DNA of 64,000 bases from assembly GCA_030847615.1 (NCBI GenBank), contig JAUMIR010000004.1, forward strand, positions 103,306,001 to 103,370,000, in the 5' to 3' direction. The DNA is from Gambelia wislizenii. Its lineage: Eukaryota > Chordata > Lepidosauria > Squamata > Crotaphytidae. The notes under the pieces were generated by a model. The model saw only the letters and a list, made by a program, of their open reading frames with translations. It did not search any database and was not told the origin of the DNA. Shown here piece by piece: positions 34,930 to 45,754 of the stretch (within the stretch, counting starts at the first letter, position 1; each line of letters opens with the position of its first letter). The translations under genes were made by a program, and so were the position numbers.

Positions 34930-35530
34930 ATCTATATGGGTGATTTACCCTGGCTTGCCTCTATTCCAGAGCCCTGCAGCCCAAACGATGCAGGGCATTT
35001 ACCCCGATCTGCCCCTGGGAAGTCCAAATGACCCCTGGGGCACATACGGGGTGGAATGGGAGCCAACCAGGATAGGGCCCAATAAAGCTTTCTAATATAA
35101 AACTCGGTTTACTCCAGTTTACCCAGCAAAAACCAGATTGGGCCCTTTGTGTCCATAGGAGCCCATCAGGCACGCTACTCCTCGCTGCCTCCACCAGCTC
35201 CCTGACTCTCCCAGAAGCCAGGCAGGGGTCCTTTGGCATGTGATGCTGGTCACATGCAGGGGGCTTGCAGTCACATGTTGCAGGACCCCTTGCCTGGCTT
35301 CTGTGTTAGCAGGGAAAATGGCATTGGTGGTGGTGGCTTCAGCAACGGGCCAGCATCCTCTTTGAACTCCAGTCCATTTGTCCCAGTAACAGGGTGGAGG
35401 GAAGCAACAGGCCAGCTCCGCAGCCAGAAGACTCTGGTGGGTAGCTGGCATATCCTGGCTAGTGTAGATGAGCTCTCAGCCATCACCATACACTCCAGCT
35501 CTGAGTGTCCTTGTCACAACTTCTTGTTCA
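34930..35530. repeat. GC-richer block with a short foldback centre
   Basis: AGAAGCCAGGCAGGGGTCCT (35212-35231) is inverted at 35282-35302 with a one-base gap. The outer left GGGCCTATCTATATGGGTGA resembles a CTGGGCTTGTCTACATGGGT word near 38738, hinting at a MITE family with CTACATGGG-type ends. I could not match the right end. Confidence 0.4.
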
Positions 35531-35599
35531 TGTAGGATTTTGGCAAATGAATGACTCCTAAAGAAAGGTCTTTTTAAATGAATTTGGGCTGTACATATG

Positions 35600-35643
35600 T
35601 TCTCTCTCTCTCTCTCTCTCTATCTCTGTGTGTGTGTGTGTGT
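35600..35643. repeat. (TC)n(TG)n microsatellite
   Basis: Compound dinucleotide run, followed by a GA-rich stretch. Confidence 0.9.
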
Positions 35644-36965
35644 AGAGAGAGGGATGAAGGGAGAGATAGTTGTTTTAAACCTTAATTTTTCTTGCTTTTT
35701 AATATTATAGTTTTTAACACTAATAGACTATTATACTTAAATTGCTTTTATTTGTCACTGTGTAATCATGTTGTGAGTCACCTTGAGGCCCAAGTTTGGG
35801 AAAAAGGCAGGTTAAAAATCAAATAAATAAAGAAAATATTCAATTCAATGCATCATGTTCAAGAAATAATAGTAAATTGAATAGATTAGCCTATACATTG
35901 TGCATGGAACTACATACCAAAATGTATATTAGGCAAATGTGCATAACATATGTATTCTTTGAAAATGTCCACAAAAAGCAGAAACATTTTTAAGTGGACT
36001 GATAGATGTAGGAAGAGAAATCCAGAAACTGATGCAGAAATAGAATGGAATGCAATTAAGACAGAATAAGAATGTATGCACACCATGGATGAACACAAAA
36101 AACGACAGATGTATCCGTGGCCTAGCTGTGCCCCAATGTTCCCTTCAAAAGCTTTCTACAACTGAAGGAGTCCTTCTTTCATGGCCTAGCCATGTTCCGA
36201 TGTTCCCTTCGAAAGCCTGCTACGACTAAGGAATCCTTATCTGTGTGAAGAGACAATTGTCCCAGACCATCTGATTATCTTCCCTCTGAAAAAAATATAT
36301 TGTCTGGTACTGCTAGTCTGTAAGTCTTTATTCCTGCTCATTTTCAGGTTTCTTGCTGTAAAACCTATGCTAGTTGTGAAATAAACAAAGCTAGGCCATG
36401 TGGGCAAACACCTCTTCTAATTTCAATCTATTTATAGGTCAACTATTTTATTTTGAGGCACAAGAGATTTACTAGGGAAATTCATTATTGCCACTCATGC
36501 TCATTTTCTTTCTTAACATAATTAAGCTTTGCTAATTGTCTATCATGATTAAAATCATGCCAATAACAACCTTCTTTCTTCTTTTGGCTGACCTCCAAAC
36601 TCTTAATAGCTTGTTGTTTGAGAGAAGTCCATCCTGGATGTTATATCATTTATGAAATCTCTTTTAGTCACACACTTACGTTCTGAAAGAGGAAGTCACA
36701 GACAATACAGCAAGTTCTTAGATACAACATGAACTTACTTAAAAACAGAATTTTATAGAGTATTACTTGAAGGCCTGCATTTATATTGGTTCAGGCATGT
36801 CATCAAAAAATGAAACTCTTTCTTCCTGTACTGTGCATGGTCCTTGCTGACAATCCACCCATGAAACATTCCTGAATCGCTGATGGGTCCATTGACTTAT
36901 GGCAAGATCATACAAAAAATTCTAGCTTGATCCAGTCATTTGTTTATGGAGATAAAATTGCAGCA
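35644..36965. other. Non-coding DNA with a LINE tail and a 64-bp duplication
   Basis: 35770-35830 ends in an (AAAT)n tail preceded by GTGAGTCACCTTGAGGCCC, a LINE/SINE 3' end type. 36118-36240 holds a tandem duplication with a 64-bp period (TGGCCTAGCTGTGCCCCAAT and TGGCCTAGCCATGTTCCGAT as unit starts). A CATCTGATTATCTTCCC word at 36268 resembles a decayed palindromic-family terminus. No gene seen. Confidence 0.45.
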
Positions 36966-36969
36966 AGGT

Positions 36970-37300
36970 ATTTATTTATTTGGAGTATTTATGCCCCACC
37001 CTTCAGTCAAAAAGGCTCCCAGGGTGGATTACATATGACAGTTCCCTGCCCTCTGGCTCACGATCTAAGTGAGACATGACACAGAAGGAAAAAGGAATGG
37101 CAGTGCAGGAGAGCAGATTAAGCCCTGCAGTTGCTGGCTGCTTTTTCTTCCCACAGAATCCAGAGCAATGGCTGATGGAACATAGAAGGAGAGCTTCTTA
37201 CCAGCCACTGGGCCAAGGCATAATGGAGCTGTACCAGGTTGCTCTTCTCTCCTTGAGAGGCCAGAGCAATCCTAAGCATCTATTTCTATTCAGTAAACTC
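36970..37300 (-). mobile_element. Antisense LINE 3' fragment
   Basis: TTTATTTATTTGGAGTATTT followed by ATGCCCCACCCTTC and CAGTTCCCTGCCCTCTGGCT is the antisense 3' end of a LINE common in this genome. A parallel copy lies at 55050-55330, sharing CAGTTCCCTGCC and AGAGCAATGGC words in the same order. Confidence 0.45.
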
Positions 37301-37319
37301 TGTGTAGGGACTAGTCTGA

Positions 37320-39370
37320 AGTAAATCAAGGAAAGTGAATATAGCAACTTCCTGAGACCACAGACCCACTAGAAACCATTATGGGCTGCGCTGCCAATGG
37401 ATTTTCCACCACTGGCTCAATTGGATAGCAACTGCAGTAGCTTTCTATGGTTTAGAAGGATGCTAAGGTGTCCTGTAATATAGATCCCTGTGAAACTACA
37501 GAGCAGGGCATATTTTTCCCTTCCTGGAGTGACAGGAAGTGAAGATAGTACCATAATTTCAGCAGTGTGGTTGACCGTGGCTTCACTAATTCTGTGGAGC
37601 AGAGGTAATGTGGACCATAATACAGGAGTGGAGGGACCATGATGCCCATCCCTAGTGCTTCTTATTTGCAAATAGGATTACAGAGGTCTGTTAGAGATGG
37701 TGAAAGAATTTGCTTCAATAAGATCCTTAATTTTGCAGTACTATACTCTTGGGAAGATTTCTGGATTGGAATTTGGTGGGGTAGAATGTGGTTGGATTGT
37801 ACAGAAAATTTCACTTTTTTCCTCAGGCAGAAAACTAAACTTAATTTTGTGACAAGAACTTGCACACCTGCTCCAGTTTTATCAGTTCAAATTGCCCTTA
37901 ATGACTTCTCTCTATTTTTGTTTATAGAATTATGCAATGCAATCCCATCATTACACAACTTTGCAATATAAAAATACAGAGATTTTTTTCTTTTAGAATT
38001 TCATGAAAAGATAAGCATGCCAAATGAAGCTTTCCCCACTCACTGTGCAAATGCTGTGGCAAAATTCCAAATGATGGAAAAGAAATATTTGCATATTTTT
38101 GGCCATTTTGCAGTCCATCCCTCTGTACATAATGCATACATACACCTGTGTGTATACAGTTACAAACATACAATTTGATCCTCAGTATAGACATTACCAT
38201 AACCAAAACTTAAATCAGTTAATGGAAGACATGATTATTCCAATATTTTGCTTCCTTCCTCTCCAGTGAAAACCAAACTGAGAACATCAGCTTCAGAGGG
38301 GTGGTTGAATGGGTGGAATGTTGAAAACCAAGGAGAGGTTATTATTCCTGTTGTCACTGCCTTGTCCTATTGCCAGAACATATGATTATTATCTCCAAAA
38401 GTATAGATTGTTTTGACCCTGGCCAGTTAAAAGATGTCTACCCTTGACAAGTGAGATCAATTGAGAAATCCATGTTTGTGATCCTGAAAATTAGCAGCAG
38501 GGGCAGATATGAATCAAATGCTGACATCCTTTTTTGGAATGTTACACACTGCACATTATTTAGAATCCTCTTGAGGCAGAAAAACCTTTTTTTATTTGTG
38601 GATTATATTTCTTTGGGGGTACTCTGTTCAGAGCTGCATGATGGTGGTAGACAAACTAAAGCCAATAATGTTTCGACCCAATTTTACACTCACTCACTCA
38701 CCCTCCCTCCCACTCCCTCTCAATTTCTCTCTTTCTCTGGGCTTGTCTACATGGGTTAAAAACAAACAAACCCCACACTCATCCCATATTTGTAGCACAG
38801 TTGCCACACAACATTTTTTTTACAATTCACATCTTCACCATGGTTTCTGCAGGAAACTCCAGATCTGGGAGATTCACAGTTTGCTCTGCATTTGAAGGGG
38901 ATAACCCAAATTATTGCCCATGTGGCCATGGATTGACTTCAGTGCACACCCAGAACCAGAACTTCTGGTGGGTGGGACCCTGTTCTAGAGCTTTTTAATT
39001 TTTTTATTTTTGATTGTGCATATCTCTACTTATCCAGTAATGCAGTACTCTGGGACAATGTATATTCACATATTCACATGCATGAGTGAACAGGAAAAAA
39101 GCAACAAGCCACGAGGCTGGAAATAGTATGACATATAGGACACATGATCAGCATAGGACTGCCCTTTTACTCCAGTGCAAATTACAAAGTGGAAGGCTAC
39201 TCTGATCTACAATTGGCTGAGCCCCAGTGAGAGTGGCATTTACAGGACTGCTGCGGATCAAAAACGTCTGCCACGGCTATGAGATAGGTGCACAGTTTCC
39301 CATCAAGGATAGGTAATGATTTCATTTGTTTTGGGGAAAAGGTATGGTAAAAATTCAATAAATAAAGAGA
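37320..39370. other. Non-coding DNA, no gene recognised
   Basis: No exon, RNA gene or clean element. 38743-38990 starts CTTGTCTACATGGGTTAAAA and may be a decayed MITE of the type suspected at 34930. A CTCACTCACTC run lies at 38690-38705. Confidence 0.4.
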
Positions 39371-39375
39371 GAGGG

Positions 39376-39986
39376 GGGAGATTATCAGACGCAGCAAATA
39401 TGGTGTGATAATGACACCAAAAGAACATGAAAGGGTGCCAATATCGCATAATGTTATCCTTTAGCATTCCACTGCTGTGAATAAGTCATTCTTTTTTATT
39501 GACGGGCCAAGCCATCAATAGATCCGCCATGGTGTTTTTATCCTGGTATTGGCAGCCTTTTAAATGGCACACCATTATGCTCTCATGAATATAACATCAA
39601 TGGGAGGTCCTGCCAGAACACTTCCAGGTGAGAACATGAAAGCCAGGTACAAGATGCTCTTTTTATGAACCTCCCTGGTTTACTTGGAAGCTTGTGTGTT
39701 TCTGTGCTTGTGTGTCTGTTTTGTGCTTTAATTTTGCTGTTTTTAAAATCTTAACCGAGCTCACGTCTTCTCATGAGAACCACTGAGATCACGAATGCGG
39801 AAGTAAACAGCACTAGCATTCATGCTCCAGTAATGCTGGGGCTGCCTTTTCTCGCTATTACAAGTGTGTGTACCAGGTTGCTCTTCTCTCCTTGAAAAGT
39901 GTGAAAAGAGGGTTATTGTGCCAGGACAATTATGCTTAAAAATATGGTGGGACAGAACCTTTTTGGAGGTTCATCTGATAATCTCC
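39376..39986. mobile_element. 611-bp GGAGATT-family copy with 8-bp flanking duplication
   Basis: Begins GGGAGATTATCAGACG and ends TCATCTGATAATCTCC. Flanks are AGAGAGGG (39368-39375) and AGAGAGGT (39987-39994), matching at 7 of 8. Its interior is in reverse orientation to the copies at 18277 and 50466 (CAGGTACAAGATGCTCTTTT and CTCACGTCTTCTCATGAGAA blocks). No open frame resembles a transposase. A TACCAGGTTGCTCTTCTCTC word at 39873 also occurs at 37232. Confidence 0.75.
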
Positions 39987-40066
39987 AGAGAGGTGACAAT
40001 CCTAACTCCCTATCATGAACTCAGACTTCTGACTGGCTGGGCATATCTGTAAGTTTTGCTTTCTAC

Positions 40067-40130
40067 TTCTCTCTCTCTCTCTCTCTCTCTCCCACCCTCT
40101 GTGTGTGTGTGTGTCCCTCCTCCTCCTCCT
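40067..40130. repeat. (TC)n, (TG)n and (TCC)n microsatellite cluster
   Basis: Three simple repeats in a row, at 40067-40091, 40101-40114 and 40116-40130. Confidence 0.9.
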
Positions 40131-40700
40131 GAACCAGAAGGCTGCTACAGGAATGGAAGATTTTCCTGGCCATTGGTTTGAACTGATCACTTGCAGAGGG
40201 TTCTTGGAATGAAACTGAGGATTTGGCCCAAGGGTACTTGATCAGTAGGGTGGGTACCAAGAGGGACAGGCTAGACAGGTAAGCATGTACCCAGGAATTT
40301 GGGTGTATTCAAGGGTTATAAATAAGGGTGTTTCTGGAAAAAATAAGACTAGTCAGCAGTTACACACCCCAGAATCTACAGTTTTCCTCATCCTTATCCC
40401 TGTCAATTCCTGACTCTTGATATCTGGAGCTACTGCCATTGAAAATGGTTATTTACATACACACATACACACACCATGCTTCAAATGGCAGCAACACAAA
40501 ACAGTAATTACACATGTTCTCCAGATTCAGGCTTTTCTGGGGAAACTTGGTTGTATGGTATGCTTTCTTTTCATCCTTCCAGGTCCTCTACTTTAAAGAG
40601 AGAGAGAGAGGATAGATATCTTGCAAAAAAACCTATTCCCTTGTTTCTCTCTAGAAACACTTCGATGGTGCCTGTTTTTAATCAATTTCATCTGAATTGT
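40131..40700. other. Non-coding DNA, no feature recognised
   Basis: Short CA run at 40458-40473 and GA run at 40598-40610. No gene signal. Confidence 0.4.
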
Positions 40701-40706
40701 CTAGGC

Positions 40707-40964
40707 CAGTGGTTCCTAACCTATGGTCCATGGACCCTGCGGGGGCTGCAATGTCCTCACAGGGGTCTGTGAAGGCTTGAAGGCTGCTAGGCCCACCTCT
40801 TCCCTGCAGTGGAGCAGCCATGTGGCAGGAGCCAAGGCAAAGGCTGGCATGGCCTGCACATTGCCGTTCAATCCACTCCAGCCACAAACATGCAGGAAGA
40901 AACATGAAAAAAGTCTTCCCTCTCCCTCCAGTGCCTTTGAGGGAAGGTTTAATAGATCATTGTA

Positions 40965-40998
<34 letters not shown>

Positions 40999-41095
40999 TG
41001 TTATGAGTATTAGGGCTTTAAATCTTGAGTTGAGTCTTGGGGGTCCATGGCAACAAAAGATATTTAAAGGGGGGGGGGAAGGTTCAGAACCACTG
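40707..41095 (+). mobile_element. hAT-like element, CAGTGGTTCC type, with 8-bp flanks
   Basis: Begins CAGTGGTTCCTAACCTATGG and ends GGTTCAGAACCACTG, inverted hAT-type termini. Flanks GTCTAGGC (40699-40706) and TTCTAGGT (41096-41103) match at 6 of 8. It contains an (ATT)n run at 40966-40996. A second copy in reverse orientation is at 52699. 389 bp, non-coding. Confidence 0.8.
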
Positions 41096-41103
41096 TTCTA
41101 GGT

Positions 41104-42460
41104 TATTTCTACTTTATGGAGAATGCTGAAGACCCATCCACTGAATGTAGAGATCTATTCAAGTACACAGTATATATAAGAAAGAAAAACAGTTCAGACA
41201 CCATGGTGTGAGCTGGGGAGAACCCACTGTCAGTGAAGTGGTCAAGGGAGAGAACAAAAAAGAAAAAGAAGTGTGCTGGGAAGAAAAAAACACCTCAAAA
41301 CACTTAAAACTATGGGTATCCATGGTAATACTCCATTTGTATGATTTCTCATCACAAACAGTTTTGAAGTATAGTGCAATTCAGTTGAAAAATCTGCTCT
41401 TTTGCCAAGATTCCAACAGTGAATACTTGTTTAACAGAGAACCCTGTTTAGATATGCAGTCCTGCCCCAGGAGTTTCTCTGTACTGTTTTATATTTCTGG
41501 TAAAATAGAGAATAGCCATTCCCATTATTTTGTGTATAAAATAAAAAAGAGATCTGACCACTCTGGACTGCAAGCCACACTGGTGATGTGGATGCACTCT
41601 GGAATGCAAGCCACACTGGTGATGTGGATGCTACAGAATTACAGACAGAAGGACCCAGTTGCAGAAATAATATAAACTCTGTAAAACAATAAACAGTTTT
41701 TAGGTGAATGCCTTTTGCCAGAGTACTGCTGGGTAGCCATTGTCTGCTTCTGACATGTAACATGGACAAATAAACGGTCATAAATTTTCTGCTTGCTCTA
41801 ACTCTCTTGGAAGTTTTCAAAAGGAAGCCACTCTCTAAAAATCTAAACACAAGAATGTTTGCCATCTCCTTCTGGATATATCAGAAGATAAAATAAAATC
41901 TTAAGGATTTATGTGTCTCCCTGCTGCAGTGTCTGACTTTTTCATTCCATTGCTAGAATTCAAATGTTTCCTTTTCTTTGGAGTTTTGAGAGTAAGCCTG
42001 CCGCAGTGACATTTTGGGAAGACAAAGTATTTTTCAGATAGAAACAAAGTAGATTATGCTTTCAGAGGACAGTCAGTCTCAATTTCTTGCTTACATCTGC
42101 TGGCTGCAGTGCGAAAGTACAAAGGGAAATTTTGATCCATGCTTTACCTATTCCTGACACAAATCAAAAGGGAGATGCTTCTTGAATGTTGTATTTCGTA
42201 CAAAACACAGGGTTACAGATTGTCTTATAGGTTTTACATAGGACTACTCTCCTTAAAACTTTCAATATGGCTTGAAAATATCTCTTTTTCTCTATTTGTT
42301 TCTGCACAACTTACTGAAATAGATTAAATATTGATATCCTGTGGTGCAGTAATGCTTAGCATGTCTGTGTCAATAAATCTATATGGATAAGTGATACAAG
42401 ATAGCCATTCCCTTTGAAAACCTTCAGTGAACAGCCACTCTGTTTCACACTGGCCCCACT
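41104..42460. other. Non-coding DNA with a 36-bp tandem duplication
   Basis: The unit starting CTCTGGACTGCAAGCCACAC is repeated once with one or two changes (41561-41596 and 41597-41632). Because 36 is a multiple of three, the frame reads through both units, giving a 155-codon frame at 41208-41675 of no recognisable family. No gene inferred. Confidence 0.45.
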
Positions 42461-42466
42461 TTATTA

Positions 42467-42838
42467 CAGTTGAGTATCCTTTATCTGAAATGCTTGGGAC
42501 CAGAAGTATTTGGGATTTGGGTTGTTTTTGTTTTGTTTTTTGTTTTTTTGAATTTTAGAATACTTACATCTACATAATGAGATCTTGGAGATGGGGCCCA
42601 AGTCTAAACAGGAAATTCATTTATGTTTCATTTACACCTTATACACAAAGCCTGAAGGTAATTTTATACACAATATTTTAAAATAATTTTGTGCATGACA
42701 CAAAGTATGTGTACCAATGTAAGCAAAGGTGTTACCATCTCAGCTACCAACACCCATATGGCTGCAGTAGATATATTGGATTTGATTTTGGAGTATTTTG
42801 TATTTCAGATTTTCTAGATAAGGCATACTCACAACCTG
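42467..42838. mobile_element. Tigger/pogo-like element
   Basis: Preceded by TA (42465-42466) and beginning CAGTTGAGTATCCTTTATCT. The end, reversed, reads CAGGTTGTGAGTATGCC. The interior words ATGCTTGGGACCAGAAGT, GATGGGGCCCAAGTCTAAAC and AAGCCTGAAGGTAATTTTAT correspond, from memory, to a family also present in mammals. 372 bp and non-coding. The subfamily name is not certain. Confidence 0.75.
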
Positions 42839-43087
42839 GACTTGTCTTATACATATCGTAAACTGCATGTTACCTCAGAACTGAATCATTACGAGAACTG
42901 CTTTCATGGTAAGGGTGTAGGAATCCTAGGGGGCCAAAGGAAAATTCGGGTATTTCCACATGATATAGTGTACGTGCCACATTTATGCAACAAAACCACA
43001 AGTCTTTCGTATTTGAATTATTGTGTTAAACCTTTACATTTGTTCACTCTGTGTCTCTTTCTCCCAGAAGATTAGTCTTCACCAAAA

Positions 43088-43094
43088 ATAATAA

Positions 43095-43125
<31 letters not shown>

Positions 43126-43126
43126 A
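43088..43126. repeat. (TAAA)n microsatellite
   Basis: About nine tetranucleotide units following an (ATA)n start. Confidence 0.9.
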
Positions 43127-44010
43127 ATGGCTGAAATGGGCCTATGGGCACACTTAAGCTTGTCACAGCATGGAAAATTACTTCTAAAATATAATTAATT
43201 AAGGCGCCCAAATTTTGTATTTACTGTTATAGTTACAGTTTGTAAAAGAATAATTTATTTTCCAGTTTCCCAAAACCAAAATAGGGTTATTAGAATATTT
43301 ACTTTTAGGGTTTTTTTCAAGGATTCAAAAGGTATGAATGCTACAAGCCAGTGGTGAAGGTTTAAAGCATCCTGTCTATCTATTTTTTTCATTAGCAGCA
43401 TCAACTAGCACTTAGTATGTTATTCCTCTCACACCATTAGTGAGGCCACATCCTTGTAATTACGGCCCCAAAGGAGTACCTCGTTACATTACAATTGTAA
43501 CGTAAAGCAGTTATACACAATTACTGGGGAAAACTTATTAGAATGAACTAGTTAAGTGTAACCAGTCCCAGTTCGTTATTCCTATATGAGATGAATTCCT
43601 CCGCTTTTCTTTATACTTGTTGGCCATAGCAAGCAGGAGGGCAAAGCAACTTCAAAGGTGTGTGTTCACTTTGTCTCCAGACAGTGTTAGAGCTGCACTT
43701 TATGTATGCACTTTGAAATACATGTTGTCTGTGAACAGATCTTGAGTGAGGATTTAGTTTTCTTGGTGTTTCGATGCCATACATTCCATGTTGCTGTTTC
43801 TACTTATAAATGTCGACATGCAGTGCAACCTGAATGCACATTGGTATATATACTGGGGAAGAAATCTCTCGGGCTCTCATCTTTGATAACTAGCAGTCTT
43901 GAATACTTCTAGTTCAAAGGCCATGTGAGCTAGTGTTGGATAGAAGTCTGATCAATCTGCTCCATGGCTGCTGCTTGATATAGTATCAGTGTTTCACAGC
44001 AGCAGAAGCA
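43127..44010. other. Non-coding DNA, repeat-poor, one small palindrome
   Basis: AT-rich sequence with AATTAATTAAGGCGCC near 43189 and the palindrome CGTTACATTACAATTGTAACG at 43482-43502, which may belong to a decayed foldback element with GTAAC-rich arms. No exon seen. Confidence 0.4.
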
Positions 44011-44015
44011 GAATA

Positions 44016-44683
44016 CAGGTTGACCCCTGCATCCACAGAATCAGTATCCATGGCTTCACTTATCCACATCCCAAAATATATAATAATATAATAATAATAC
44101 ATTTTTATATTTAACCCGCCCCTCTGCTCGGCATCCGGGGCGGCGTACAACAAGATTAAAACACAGCAGTTAAAACAATCCTTCCCAATCCTAACCCTCC
44201 CACTCCTTAAAACTATATTAAAGTAATAGAGAATTAAAACAAAGATAAAATACAATACAATATACAATAAATAAATAAATAAATAAATAAAGGCAATAGC
44301 GGCAGGAGGGTGGATAAGCAATCAGGTCCACTTGAGCCGGGAAGTTATTCCAGGAAGGCCTGCCGGAAGAGATCCATCTTTAGCGCTTTCTTGAAGCTAT
44401 CAAGAATAGTGATAAGATGGATCTCGTCCAGCAGGCAATTCCAAAGTCTGGGAGCTGTAGAAGAGAAGGCCCTCTGGGAGGTCTGTGACCAAAGTGCGCG
44501 GGGGGGGATCATATGGGATGAGGAGGTCCCAGAGATATGTTCTCTCTAGGCATGTCTAGGTCCTCCAATATGATTCTATGGTCAATATATAACATTATTC
44601 TCATAAGGTTCCCTATTATCCATGGTTTCAGGTATCCGTGGGGTATCTTGGAATATATCCTTCATGGATACAGGGGTTGACCT
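44016..44683. mobile_element. Tigger/pogo-like MITE split by an L2 insertion
   Basis: Begins CAGGTTGACCCCTGCATCCA after a TA (44014-44015) and ends TGGATACAGGGGTTGACC. The inner part TCTCTAGGCATGTCTAGGTC ... CCAATATGATTCTATGG parallels the middle of the copy at 9645 (CCATAGAGTTGCATTGGAGG in reverse). The L2 fragment at 44082-44541 separates the two halves, so it arrived later. Confidence 0.7.
44082..44541 (-). mobile_element. L2 LINE 3' end inserted in a Tigger-like MITE
   Basis: (ATA)n followed by AACCCGCCCCTCTGCTCGGC and CCGGGGCGGCGTACAACAAG is the antisense L2 terminus. Further right AGGAAGGCCTGCCGGAAGAG and GAGAAGGCCCTCTGGGAGGT match, in reverse, the plus-strand L2 at 50045-50200. About 460 bp with mild decay. 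Confidence 0.8.
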
Positions 44684-45005
44684 ATAACTTGATTGCAGCT
44701 CAAACAGGAAACGTGCAGTTTCTATTCACATTAAGGAGCAAGGTGGACAACATAATCTAGCACCACTAGTGCTCTGTCTTGCTATGCCTCAAGGGAGGGT
44801 GAGCTCTAGCTTTAAATTCAGAGATATCACACTCTGAGAAGAGGGGAAATTGTACCTTTGAGAAGGCAAAATAACTCAGTAGTATAACACACGTATTACA
44901 TGCTGAACACCCTATTTCAAGTAAAGTTATTACTTCCATTTGAAGTGTCTTAGTAAGCAAAGCTCAGGAAGCCTCCTGCCAGAATATGTGGAGTGTTTTT
45001 GTCAG

Positions 45006-45210
45006 TCAGTATGTGGCATAGTGGTTTGAGTGTTGGACTATGACTGGAGACCAGGGTTCAAATCTCCACTCAGCCATGAAAATCTGCTGGGAGACCTTGG
45101 GCAAATCACACACTCTCAGACCTCAGAAAACCCTGTAATAGGTTCACCATAGTGTTGCCATAAGTCATAAATGACTTGAAGGCACACAACAACAACAACA
45201 ACAACAAAAA
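45006..45210 (+). mobile_element. Full-length Sauria-type SINE
   Basis: Head TATGTGGCATAGTGGTTTGA with a B-box-like GGGTTCAAATCTCC (45054-45067), the core TGGGAGACCTTGGGCAAATC, and the tail GCCATAAGTCATAAATGACT followed by TTGAAGGCACACAACAACAA. The tail corresponds to the BovB 3' end at 54990-55040 (CCATAAGTCAAAGTTGACTT). About 205 bp, the best preserved tRNA-headed copy in the window. Confidence 0.8.
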
Positions 45211-45592
45211 CTGGTAATCCTGGACTAATCAGAATAATATTCTAATTCAGTGAAAAGCAGCTCTTAAAAAACAAGTTAAGCTCTTTCTTTTGGTGAGGGT
45301 TACAAATGTGGCAGATGTTCTTTGCCACAGTTCACTTGTTACCGGTGTTTTTGCTGCTCATTGCTGCTGTATTTCCATGTAAATAGCATTTTATCTGAAC
45401 TATTGACTATTCAGATATGTTGGATGACTCCCAGGACATGCAGAATCACCCTAGTTGCTCTCTCTATGCATTCCTTGGCAAAGTGTTTAGAAATTTATGG
45501 CTGACAAGCAGGATGCAAAATCTCAGTAGAAAATATCCATTGTTAAAAGTGAAAGCTATCATGCTGCACACTTTCTTTTCACAATAAGTAAC

Positions 45593-45672
45593 ATACCCTA
45601 AAGGCACCAGATCCCATTTGGTCTTGGAAGCTAAGCAGGGTTAGTTCTGGTTGGTACTTGGATGAGAGACAA
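45593..45672 (+). mobile_element. 5S-rRNA-derived SINE head, truncated
   Basis: AAAGGCACCAGATCCCATTT, then GGTCTTGGAAGCTAAGCAGG, then GGTTGGTACTTGGATGAGAGAC follow the 3' two thirds of vertebrate 5S rRNA, including its internal promoter region. The sequence breaks off at about 45672 without the expected BovB-type tail. Not a 5S gene: the 5' part and terminator are missing. Confidence 0.65.
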
Positions 45673-45754
45673 TAATTAAAAACAAACAAACAATTATAAT
45701 CCCCAAATTAAAATAATTTAAAAGACATACAAAAGTAAAAATAAATAAATAGAA

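Noticed and set aside
41208..41675. 155-codon frame on the plus strand
   Set aside because: Length is partly due to an in-frame 36-bp duplication; no recognisable domain.
45006..45080. tRNA gene
   Set aside because: A- and B-box-like words are present but no cloverleaf is intact and a SINE body and tail follow.
45593..45672. 5S rRNA gene
   Set aside because: Only the 3' part of 5S is present, with substitutions, and no terminator; the copy at 61691 shows this is a SINE head.
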